Shown: positions 1-7,469 of the stretch, piece after piece
Layout: each line of letters opens with the position of its first letter
How positions within the stretch are numbered: the stretch's first letter is position 1
Assembly (NCBI RefSeq): GCF_024494655.1
Contig: NZ_JANHDL010000018.1
Location: 1 to 36,201, forward strand
Reading direction: 5' to 3'
DNA: 36,201 bases
Source of the DNA: Halorubrum laminariae
GTDB lineage: Archaea > Halobacteriota > Halobacteria > Halobacteriales > Haloferacaceae
Notes under the pieces: model-generated
Seen by the model: only the letters and a program-made list of their open reading frames with translations
Database searches by the model: none
Told to the model about the DNA's origin: nothing
Position numbers and translations under genes: made by a program

Positions 1-114
1 TCACCACCGCCGCTGCTCGAACGGTTGATCGAAGACGCTCAAAAGATCCACAAGCAGCGACCAATCTTACAAGAGACACTCGCTACCGCTACACAACCGA
101 GGTGTGAGGCTTAA
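1..114 (+). CDS. C-terminal end of an unidentified protein (cut by window edge)
   Basis: Frame 1 is open from the window edge to a TAA stop at 112-114 and encodes 37 residues ending ...LATATQPRCEA. The stretch ERLIEDAQKIHKQRPIL looks like a normal amphipathic helix, which suggests the end of a real gene rather than chance. No family can be named from so short a piece. It converges on the minus-strand regulator gene that ends at 239, leaving about 125 nt with no visible gene between them. Confidence 0.3.
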   Translation, partial: SPPPLLERLIEDAQKIHKQRPILQETLATATQPRCEA

Positions 115-238
115 CTAAAGACAGATGAGCCCCGAACTTCAGTAACAGCTGGATGACGCTCAAGCTCCTGCCGAATACTTCGAAGCGCTCTGTGGGATGC
201 TTCTCTCGAATTGTATGAGTTCTTTTCGCCTCCCATGC

Positions 239-760
239 TCAGGCCGATGCTCGGTAGTCACGGTTATATTCTGAATAGCCTTCGATTGCATCCTCAACGA
301 TAGAGAGCCGGTACAGCATGAGCTCCCAGTCACTCGCTGCCTTTCGGATCTCACTTGTCTCGGCCGCACTCTCTGACTCTGCTGCAAGCTTTCGAAGAGC
401 GTCCGGAGAGTCTACTCCGTACTCCTCGCTCAGTTTCTCGATCTCTACTTGGAGGTCAGCCTTTAGCTCAATAAGGCCATCTCGATCGTGCTCCTCCAAC
501 AAATCTCGGAGGGTTTGCAGCCGAACATGGAGTGGATCAGGCGAGTAGAGCGCTGTGCCGCCCGACTCACTTTCCAACAGTACGTTCAATTCTACAAGCC
601 GCTCCAAGTGGTCACGTGCGGTGTTTTCAGCGACGTGAGCTTCCTCTGCGATGTACGAGACAGGTTTGGGTTCCGACACACTCCGGACGACAGACTGGAC
701 TCTATCGAACGCGCTCGTGTGTTCTATCCACGCTTCAAGTCCGTCTGTCGTCTCAGTCAT
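239..760 (-). CDS. DUF7342-like winged-helix transcriptional regulator
   Basis: This 173-residue protein has an N-terminal winged helix at about residues 15-75. SYIAEEAHVAENTARDHLERLVELNVLLE reads as helix-turn-helix plus wing. An acidic, probably coiled-coil region follows at about 75-125 (LRDLLEEHDRDGLIELKADLQVEIEKLSEEYGVDSPDALRKLA), then a helical C-terminus. This layout and length match the haloarchaeal DUF7342 regulators, which I recognise by pattern only. The ATG at 760 is supported by a TATA-like element 24-31 nt upstream, so the transcript is probably leaderless. It lies downstream of and co-oriented with the AddA-like gene, but its own promoter suggests separate expression. The target is unknown. 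Confidence 0.8.
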   Translation of the reverse strand: MTETTDGLEAWIEHTSAFDRVQSVVRSVSEPKPVSYIAEEAHVAENTARDHLERLVELNVLLESESGGTALYSPDPLHVRLQTLRDLLEEHDRDGLIELKADLQVEIEKLSEEYGVDSPDALRKLAAESESAAETSEIRKAASDWELMLYRLSIVEDAIEGYSEYNRDYRASA

Positions 761-783
761 GGTTACTCTAACTCGCTCTAGCG

Positions 784-791
784 CAATAAAA
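784..791 (-). promoter_or_regulatory. TATA box of the DUF7342-like gene
   Basis: On the minus strand this reads TTTTATTG and lies 24-31 nt upstream of the ATG at 760. That is the usual spacing for a leaderless haloarchaeal transcript. No ribosome binding site is needed or seen. Confidence 0.5.
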
Positions 792-888
792 CTACTTCAA
801 AATCAAATAATTAGTCTAAATGGCAAGCGTCGTTCCTCTCGCTCACCCTCGCCTCAACTTGTGTTAGCTGTGCGAGAAGTCGCCCTCA

Positions 889-3800
889 TCAAGTGCCGGA
901 GATCGACTCATCCGACGCAACGAGGGTGCGTATGCGACGTGCAAGAACCGCTGGCGGAAACTGCCCATGCACCGACTCCCGCACACACCCGAACGTCTCG
1001 ACTGTGGTGTGAATTGTCGCTGCCGGGCCGAGTTCCTGCTGGAGGATGTGCTCGTAGGCGGCGATCTGGAGTTCGTATCGCGGTTGTGTTGCGTCGACGT
1101 CGTCAGTCAGCGCAATTTTGAGATCGGCCAATTGCCACTCCCCACCACCCAGATCGATGAGGATGTCGGCCTCACCATGAACTTCAACCTCAACCCCACC
1201 AGCAGTCACGAGTCCGGATAGGTCGTGGTCGACGTAAACGGCCTCCGCCGCGTGGATCTGTGCCCACAAATCGGACGCGAAGAAGTCTGGGACGACTGAC
1301 GCGTGGAAGAAGCTGACGAGGCCACCACGCTCAGTATCTGGTAGCATCTCGATCGACTGCGGTGTCACCTGTTCCATCGCGTGCTGAAGCGCGGTTCGGA
1401 CCGGCTTGCTCCATGTATCAATCTCGGTGTCCGGCACGTCCATCTCGATGAGGGTGAGTAATGCCTCGTGGAGACAGGTCCCGACGGCCTCTGGTCCAAG
1501 CGTCTCGAACGTGATCGGGAGGTCCTCAGACACCCTGTCGGTCTCGGTGTGAATGGCCTCGTCGAGGAGGTGGGCACCCACGGTGGCGTCGACGTCGTCA
1601 GTCAACGGATAGGCCGAACTTGGATCGAGAAAGCGCGGGACCCACGGCTGGAGCTGGTCGCGACGGGGCGGAACCCAACCCGTCATCGATCGCCGCGTAT
1701 CGGGCGTTGCACGTTTCACACTGCCGTCGACATCATTCACGCCGATCGTCAAATCACCGGCACTGGACGGCTCGTCGATCGCATACGTGGTTGTCTGTCC
1801 GGGCGAAAACCCGAGTGTCTCATCCAGCGTATCGAGCCAGCGGTCACGCGGCTGTGCCGTTCCGGGCAACGTCTTCGGAAGCGGGATGACGAGATGGTCA
1901 CGCGCCCGAGAGAGCGCCACATACAGGAGCCGCCATGCTTCCGCCCGCGATCCGGCCGCCACGGACTGGAGCTGGTCGGGGCCAAGCAGGTGCGGGGCCC
2001 CACCGGCAGCGTCGTCGAGCCAGTGCTCGGTCGCCCACCGCAACCCGACATCGCGTGATGCGACGCCCTGTCTCTCTCGACCACCGCTTGGCGTGTAAAG
2101 GCCCCCATCGAATGGCGGCAGTTCGATATCGGGTGCTGTCTCGACGTTCGTCGGCGGGGCCAACGCCGCAACGTCACCCTGTGTAATGAACCGCTGGGAG
2201 AACGGGCCAGTGTCCCAGAGCTTGAAGCCCGGCGTCGCAAGCACAATCACGTCGTCTTGATCGCCTTTTAGCCGGTGGACCGTGCTGAAGACGACATCGG
2301 CATCGTCGGTCACGCTCGGGATATCTGGCCCCTTGCGCGGGGCCGCCCGAAACGGCGCAAGCAGGTCACCGAGGGCCGCTGGTGGGTACTGTGTGTCAGC
2401 TTCCCAGTCGGCGATGGTGTTTGTGAGCGCGTCGAGTGCACTCACCCGTTGTGCTGCCGGCAGCTCGGTGAACTGGTCGCCCGGGTCGGCTCGGAGCGCG
2501 AGCTGCTCGATGATGTCTTCGAGATACACCGACGCGGGAACGCGGTGGAACCGGCCCAGCTGATCGCGGAGCTCGCGCAGGCCACAGAGTATGTTTCGTG
2601 TGTCGGCGTCGACATCGTCGGCCGCACAGATGGCGTCGACATCGTAGCCAGCCCGCTCGAAGCAGTCGTGAGACGGCGCAAAGTCGAACGGGGAGTCGGT
2701 CAGCAAGGCGCGTGTCTGGGCCCGATCGGTTGGCGCAGTGAGCCAGTCACACACGGCGAGTACCGCCTTGGCCACGGGACACGCAAAGAGCCTCGAACTC
2801 GCGTTTTGCACGGTCAAGCCCGCGGCCTCGAACGCGTCCTTATACGCCTCCATCCGCGTTCGCTTTCGAAAAACGACGGTGATCGACTGTGGCGACCCGG
2901 TCTCGTCAGTCAACGTCCCATCAGCGAGACCCTGTGCGAGGAACGTCGCAAGGATGTTCGCCTCGCCAGCACGCCCGTCGGGGTTGACCCACTGTGCCGT
3001 GTCGGGCGCTGTCCCACCGGTGAACTCGGCGATGTGGATGCTTGGATCGTCGGTGGGGTCTCGATCTGCGTCAAGGCCGGGGTACGTCGTCTCGAAGTCG
3101 CTGAGTCCGCCCCGCGCCGGGTCGTCGAAGACGGGCCGCATGATGGTGTTGATGCCGGCGGCGATGTCTGGGGTCCCCCGGTAGGTTGTTGCGGCCGTCA
3201 CCGTCGCATGGGTGTCCCAGTCGATACCGAGATACTGTCCATTGCGACAGGCGCTCGTGAACAGCGACGGGTCGGCGTGTCGCCAGCCGTAGATGCTTTG
3301 GTGTGTATCGCCGCACGCAAGCACGCGCATCGAGGGGGTGACAAGCTGGGACAGCGCTGCGTGCTGGATAGTGGAGATATCCTGTGCTTCGTCGATGATC
3401 ACGCTGTCGAGGCGCGCGTGGTACCGCTCGCGAAGCGCTGTGTGCTGGTCGGTGGTCGGCCCGTCGCCATCGACTGGCCAGTCGCCATCGAACACATTTG
3501 CGACGGCAAAGGCGACGTCGGTGTGAGAGACTACGCCATATTCACGAATTAGGGTTCGGTACTGCGCGCGGTACGCTGCAAGCACCTCACCAAACGCCGT
3601 CAGCGTCCCCTCCCACGCGTCGTAGAGTCGCTGGTCAGCAGCCACAAGGTCGTCCCACTCCGCTGCTGAGAGGGCCGCGTCGGTGTCGGCCGCGACGTCG
3701 GCGTCGGCGACGGCTGCGATCGTCGCCACGATATCCTCACGGCTGGTGGTTCGTCCCTCGGGGAACACCGAGTCCCGTGTGATACGGAGTTTGTGTTCGA

Positions 3801-4428
3801 ATGCTGCCGTTGTGAGCCGCTGATTGCGACAGTACTGGACGGCCTCAGCAAGCATCTCCTCGGGAGTGGCTGACCAGCCGTCATCCGGATATGCTGCTTC
3901 CAACTCGGCGATTGCGTCTTCGTGGGCGGGATCGCTCGCGACGGCGTCGTAACACTCCCTGTGGACTGTCGACAGCAGCGCATCGTTTCCAACTGTTGGC
4001 GTCTCCTCGAAGCCGAGATCGGTGGCCAGCTCGCCGAAGACATCACGCAACACGCTGTCGACAGTGCCGATAAACGGCGCGTGCCGGACCCGCGTCACGA
4101 GATACTCGACATCCGTGTCGGTGAGTGACGCTGCCTCGGGGATCAACTCGTGGGTGACGATCTCCCGAATGTGGTCACAGACCGCTGGCCCGATTGCGGC
4201 CGCCTCGTCGGTGTTGAACGACATGACGGCCACGCTCTGGGCGGGTGTCCGATCGCCGCTGGCGTACCGCCGAGTGATGGTTTCCGCCGCGACTCGCTGT
4301 ACAGTCATCGATTTGCCAGCGCCGGCGACACAGTTCATGGAGAACAGCCCCGACTCGGCGTCAACGAAGCGGTCCCTGATCGTTGCCTGTGCGTTCCGGA
4401 GCGTGCGTGGATCGTCGTTGTTACTCAT
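889..4428 (-). CDS. AddA/RecB-type UvrD helicase with C-terminal PD-(D/E)XK nuclease
   Basis: From the ATG at 4428 the protein has 1179 residues. The Walker A loop is VAGAGKSM at 34-41. Walker B is VIIDEAQD near 343-350, followed by the motif III region QSIYGWRH near 376. Motif VI is LYVALSRARDHL near 834. The C-terminal RecB-family nuclease shows GEADILID...WQLADLKIA...YELQIAAY at about 1084-1125, giving the D, D-x-K and Q-xxx-Y residues. Length and order match AddA/RecB subunits that unwind and cut DNA ends. The start at 4428 is preferred over an upstream in-frame ATG because it overlaps the preceding stop by 8 nt (ATGAGTAA), which suggests translational coupling. It is the last gene of a three-gene set with the two AddB-like halves. 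Role in recombination or phage DNA degradation is inferred. Confidence 0.88.
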   Translation of the reverse strand: MSNNDDPRTLRNAQATIRDRFVDAESGLFSMNCVAGAGKSMTVQRVAAETITRRYASGDRTPAQSVAVMSFNTDEAAAIGPAVCDHIREIVTHELIPEAASLTDTDVEYLVTRVRHAPFIGTVDSVLRDVFGELATDLGFEETPTVGNDALLSTVHRECYDAVASDPAHEDAIAELEAAYPDDGWSATPEEMLAEAVQYCRNQRLTTAAFEHKLRITRDSVFPEGRTTSREDIVATIAAVADADVAADTDAALSAAEWDDLVAADQRLYDAWEGTLTAFGEVLAAYRAQYRTLIREYGVVSHTDVAFAVANVFDGDWPVDGDGPTTDQHTALRERYHARLDSVIIDEAQDISTIQHAALSQLVTPSMRVLACGDTHQSIYGWRHADPSLFTSACRNGQYLGIDWDTHATVTAATTYRGTPDIAAGINTIMRPVFDDPARGGLSDFETTYPGLDADRDPTDDPSIHIAEFTGGTAPDTAQWVNPDGRAGEANILATFLAQGLADGTLTDETGSPQSITVVFRKRTRMEAYKDAFEAAGLTVQNASSRLFACPVAKAVLAVCDWLTAPTDRAQTRALLTDSPFDFAPSHDCFERAGYDVDAICAADDVDADTRNILCGLRELRDQLGRFHRVPASVYLEDIIEQLALRADPGDQFTELPAAQRVSALDALTNTIADWEADTQYPPAALGDLLAPFRAAPRKGPDIPSVTDDADVVFSTVHRLKGDQDDVIVLATPGFKLWDTGPFSQRFITQGDVAALAPPTNVETAPDIELPPFDGGLYTPSGGRERQGVASRDVGLRWATEHWLDDAAGGAPHLLGPDQLQSVAAGSRAEAWRLLYVALSRARDHLVIPLPKTLPGTAQPRDRWLDTLDETLGFSPGQTTTYAIDEPSSAGDLTIGVNDVDGSVKRATPDTRRSMTGWVPPRRDQLQPWVPRFLDPSSAYPLTDDVDATVGAHLLDEAIHTETDRVSEDLPITFETLGPEAVGTCLHEALLTLIEMDVPDTEIDTWSKPVRTALQHAMEQVTPQSIEMLPDTERGGLVSFFHASVVPDFFASDLWAQIHAAEAVYVDHDLSGLVTAGGVEVEVHGEADILIDLGGGEWQLADLKIALTDDVDATQPRYELQIAAYEHILQQELGPAATIHTTVETFGCVRESVHGQFPPAVLARRIRTLVASDESISGT

Positions 4429-5686
4429 TATCAGCTGTCTCGCTGGGTGCTGGGTCAGACTCCCCACTCGGCGGGAGGAGCGCGGCAATCTCTGGGGGAA
4501 GCTGTGGTGTCGTGCTCACCAGTTGGGTGCGGGCCTGCCCGGAGACGGTCTCCATGTCTAGTGACGCAAGAAACGGCGAGGGCTGGACGTCGTCGCCGTC
4601 GCCGGTCTGGGTGAACCGTGTCATGATCACGCCGCGCTCGGCGGCACGCATCGCGTCGGCGAAGTGATCGCGATCGCGGCCATCTCCCCACGCGGTGCGC
4701 GGCGCAACGATGTCCGTCGCGCCGGCCCCGGAGAGCACGGCTTCCTGCAACTCGGAGGGAACGACACTGTCAGTCTGGGCCGGCCACTCGGCTGCTGTCG
4801 CGCCGACCGCGATGATGTACGGGACAGACAGCGCCCACACGTCGTTTGCCTCCATGATGTCGATAGCGCGGGCGTTCGAGTGTTCACGGCGGCCCGGGCG
4901 TTGTGTCGCCAGCAGCTCACACAGCTCGCGGACCGCGTCCCACGATCGGGAGACAGTCCCGTCAGCAAGCCACTCGTCGTATTTGTGCGTCACCTGCTCG
5001 ACGAGCCGGGTGACCCTGACCGTTGCTCGCGCGGCCGTCTCCGTCGCCATGAGCGCCGGTGCGTCGGCCTGCTGGCGGGCGGGCACGCTCATCTCGCGAT
5101 ACGCGGCGATCGCCGGTGTCAGAGCGGCTTCAACGGTGTCGGGTGTTGGTTCGGGCTCAAACTTCGCCTGTAGCCAGTCACAGTAGGTTGTGAGTCGCTC
5201 GTCGGTGGTGTGTGTCTGTACCGTCTCGGCCCACTCGGCGATCGATCGACGCCCGGAGGGAAGGGCCTCGAGAAGCGAGTGGATCGTCGACTGCCCAAGC
5301 GGCCACCCGGCTGCCTCTGTGGGCGGTGCCCAGCGCTGTGTCAACGGTGCCAACAGGGATGTGGCGGCGACGTCGCCGTCGGCAAAGAGTGTACAGAGCG
5401 CCGCAATCAGCGCGAATGGTTCCGTGCGGGTCACGCGTAACTGCGTCCAGAACACCGGCGTCACCCCGTACTGGATGGCTGCCCGGGTTAGTGGCTGCTC
5501 GTACGGAGCAAGATCGCGAGCCACGACGACGATATCGCGGATGTCCACCCCACGATCGCGTATTTCGCGGATCGTCGCCATCACCGCGCGCGCCTCCTTG
5601 CGACGCGTCGGTGCGGGCAGTTCGGCAACGGGGCATGATGGTGGTTCCAGCTCACTAGTGAGTGCCGTGCGGTAGGCGTGGGTCAC
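4421..5686 (-). CDS. AddB-like protein, C-terminal half (inactive helicase fold)
   Basis: This 421-residue protein starts at a GTG at 5686 that overlaps the upstream stop as GTGA. The early stretch EARAVMATIREIRDRGVDIRDIVVVARDL...QYGVTPVFW resembles the second helicase lobe of AddB/RexB/UvrD proteins. The later stretch IDIMEANDVWALSVPYIIAVGATAAEWPAQ...VVPSELQ resembles the AddB motif before the C-terminal domain. I see no Walker motif, no Fe-S cysteine set and no nuclease motif, so it is probably a structural scanning subunit. It overlaps the AddA-like start by 8 nt. I infer that it assembles with that protein. The family call rests on pattern, order and context, not on a database match. Confidence 0.65.
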   Translation of the reverse strand: MTHAYRTALTSELEPPSCPVAELPAPTRRKEARAVMATIREIRDRGVDIRDIVVVARDLAPYEQPLTRAAIQYGVTPVFWTQLRVTRTEPFALIAALCTLFADGDVAATSLLAPLTQRWAPPTEAAGWPLGQSTIHSLLEALPSGRRSIAEWAETVQTHTTDERLTTYCDWLQAKFEPEPTPDTVEAALTPAIAAYREMSVPARQQADAPALMATETAARATVRVTRLVEQVTHKYDEWLADGTVSRSWDAVRELCELLATQRPGRREHSNARAIDIMEANDVWALSVPYIIAVGATAAEWPAQTDSVVPSELQEAVLSGAGATDIVAPRTAWGDGRDRDHFADAMRAAERGVIMTRFTQTGDGDDVQPSPFLASLDMETVSGQARTQLVSTTPQLPPEIAALLPPSGESDPAPSETADNE

Positions 5687-6504
5687 AGGTCCACCTCTCG
5701 GCCGGGACGCTCGATGGACAGGAGGTCCGGCAGGCGCGTTGTGAGGTACTCAGCGGTTCCGGGCCGGAGGTGGAGTTCGATCTCGACCGTCGTTGCCGTA
5801 CAGAGCCCATGGAGGAAGTCAACCTCTGGTGCCGGGATGCTACTGACGCCGACGAGGGAGACCCGCTCGATAGTGGGATAGCGGTCGGTCCACACCTCGT
5901 CGCCGCCGTCGAGGCGGCGCGTCGCTCGGCGGAGAAGGGCCGTCTTCGAGACCGCTTTGGCAGTCTGTCCGCGCAGCCACATCTCGACGGCGAGGCCACC
6001 ATCGACCAGTGTGGTCGCCTCGTCCGCGATCGGGGGTGCAAATTCGTCGGTGACCTCGCGTAGCGCCGCAATCCGATCAGGATGGAAATTCGTCATCGAT
6101 TCGATTTCTCCGCGGATCTGCTCGAGTTGTTGGGGGCCGGTGTCGTGCTGTGTGGAGAGTAGTGGTTGGAGTCCCGGTGGCTGGTCCGGTGTCGCCGCTG
6201 GGAGCGACTGCAGCAGTGCGAGGCGATCGACGCGATCGAGGCTCGTCGGCGTCGAGTCTGTGGCGGACAGCAGTTCTTCCGCGACCGTCTCCGGGTCGGC
6301 GAAGTCAAACGCGTTCTGTGGCCGTGCACGCTCACGCAGTCGTCGTTGCAGATTCCGTCGGTGGAGTTCCGTGGGTGCCAACACGAGTTCTGTCGGGGTC
6401 GCTGTGCGGTCAGCACGTTCGAGGAGCCGGTCTTCGTCACCACTGTAGATCGAGATCTGCGAGGCAACATCGTAGTCAGTCGTGTGGAGGCGGGGTGTAG
6501 ACAT
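5683..6504 (-). CDS. AddB-like protein, N-terminal half
   Basis: This protein has 273 residues from the ATG at 6504, chosen because the upstream in-frame extension is Arg/Pro-rich and non-acidic. Pattern features are ISIYSGDEDRLLERADRTATPTELVLAPTELHRRNLQRRLRER, FADPETVAEELL and RVDRLALLQSLP, then PTIERVSLVGVSSIPAPEVDFLHGLCTATTVEIELHL. This progression matches the first, degenerate helicase lobe of AddB/RexB: nucleotide-binding-like start, helical insert, then a strand with a VG turn. No functional P-loop is present. It ends in a GTGA overlap with the next gene, so the two proteins together look like one AddB split in two. A gap of 115 nt separates it from the winged-helix gene upstream, so they may share a transcript. 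Confidence 0.6.
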   Translation of the reverse strand: MSTPRLHTTDYDVASQISIYSGDEDRLLERADRTATPTELVLAPTELHRRNLQRRLRERARPQNAFDFADPETVAEELLSATDSTPTSLDRVDRLALLQSLPAATPDQPPGLQPLLSTQHDTGPQQLEQIRGEIESMTNFHPDRIAALREVTDEFAPPIADEATTLVDGGLAVEMWLRGQTAKAVSKTALLRRATRRLDGGDEVWTDRYPTIERVSLVGVSSIPAPEVDFLHGLCTATTVEIELHLRPGTAEYLTTRLPDLLSIERPGREVDL

Positions 6505-6619
6505 CAGCGAGATCGGGATGTGGGGTACGGCAGGGTGGATGTAAGTCTCTCGCCCCGGAGCGAAAGTGGACGAGCGATCTGTCGGGGCATTCTGGTCGTG
6601 GCGTCCGGCTGTGGGGACG

Positions 6620-7156
6620 TCACGACGGGGGCACCATTTGGAAGGCCTCGGTGAAGCGAGGGCCACGTGTCAGTCCATTTGCTGTCTCGGTGATGACGCC
6701 GGCCTCGTCGAGGTCGGCGATCGTCGTGTTGTGAGTGGTGGTGTCCGTGGACGCTGCCTCCACGGCGGTAGGGGTGCCCTGATCGAACGCGGTGAGAAAC
6801 TCTGCCACCTGCTCGTGGCTCACGGGCTCGTCGAGCAGGGTGAGCAGTGCGAGAATCCGCCATGCGTCATGCTCGGCAACAAGCATGAACAGGTCTAGTT
6901 CGAACTGAGAACGAGTTGAGTCGGTCATTGGTCGCCCATTTTCCTCCTCACAAACGGTCCACTGGACGTCCGTCAGGGGTTCACGACCGACGGTTCGCCA
7001 ACTGTCCTCTTCATATCGGAGTTCTATTAGCCACCACCCGTCGTTATCATCGCGAGGTTCAAATCGGAGTTTCTGGGGTGGCCCTTGCTCGGGGGAATAG
7101 TTGACCGAGAAAGGAGGGAGGGCAGACGAAGATGCTGTCGTGATGGGTGCGGGCAT
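6620..7156 (-). CDS. winged-helix protein of unknown function
   Basis: This 178-residue protein has two parts. The N-terminal part (about 15-70) contains KLRFEPRDDNDGWWLIELRYEEDSWRTVGREPLTDVQWTV, a beta-rich segment that I have no name for. The C-terminal part (about 80-172) looks like a haloarchaeal winged helix: ELDLFMLVAEHDAWRILALLTLLDEPVSHEQVAEFL, then HNTTIADLDEAGVITETANGLTRGPRF as recognition helix and wing. The ATG at 7156 sits 23-30 nt below a clear TATA element, so it is probably leaderless. It is the first gene of the minus-strand run that continues into the AddAB-like genes and may regulate them; that is inference from position only. Confidence 0.7.
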   Translation of the reverse strand: MPAPITTASSSALPPFSVNYSPEQGPPQKLRFEPRDDNDGWWLIELRYEEDSWRTVGREPLTDVQWTVCEEENGRPMTDSTRSQFELDLFMLVAEHDAWRILALLTLLDEPVSHEQVAEFLTAFDQGTPTAVEAASTDTTTHNTTIADLDEAGVITETANGLTRGPRFTEAFQMVPPS

Positions 7157-7178
7157 GTCATAGGTTCAAAAATGATTA

Positions 7179-7186
7179 CTTATAAA
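7179..7186 (-). promoter_or_regulatory. TATA box of the winged-helix/AddAB-like cluster
   Basis: The minus strand reads TTTATAAG in an AT-rich patch, 23-30 nt upstream of the ATG at 7156. This is a good haloarchaeal TATA box for a leaderless transcript. Confidence 0.55.
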
Positions 7187-7469
7187 AAGTATGTTTCAGA
7201 GATATTAATTCATATAATTTTAAGAGAAATTTATAGTTGGACCCTCTATCCGGTATCGATATCGGATACGAGGATCTGGAATAGCCGTCTAAAATAACTG
7301 GTCACTGACACTGCAGATTAGCCGGTGTGGAGTTGTTCACTATCCGCCCATCCGAGTCTCTGTGACCTGTTTCACTAATTTTCTCAATTCAATGAGACCC
7401 TGTTCTGTAGTTTCCGATATTTGATGAATGTCAAAAACTACTTCAGAACTGGTGACACTATACTGAACA
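7187..7469. other. AT-rich intergenic gap between divergent genes
   Basis: About 280 nt of unusually AT-rich sequence separate the divergent winged-helix and histidine kinase genes. I see no ORF with haloarchaeal character, no RNA gene and no clear repeat. The kinase promoter must lie in the right half, but no strong TATA element at standard spacing was found. Confidence 0.5.

Noticed and set aside
2275..3552. 425-codon plus-strand ORF opposite the AddA-like gene
   Set aside because: It lies entirely within a gene with all helicase motifs. Its product is basic and lacks any recognisable domain.
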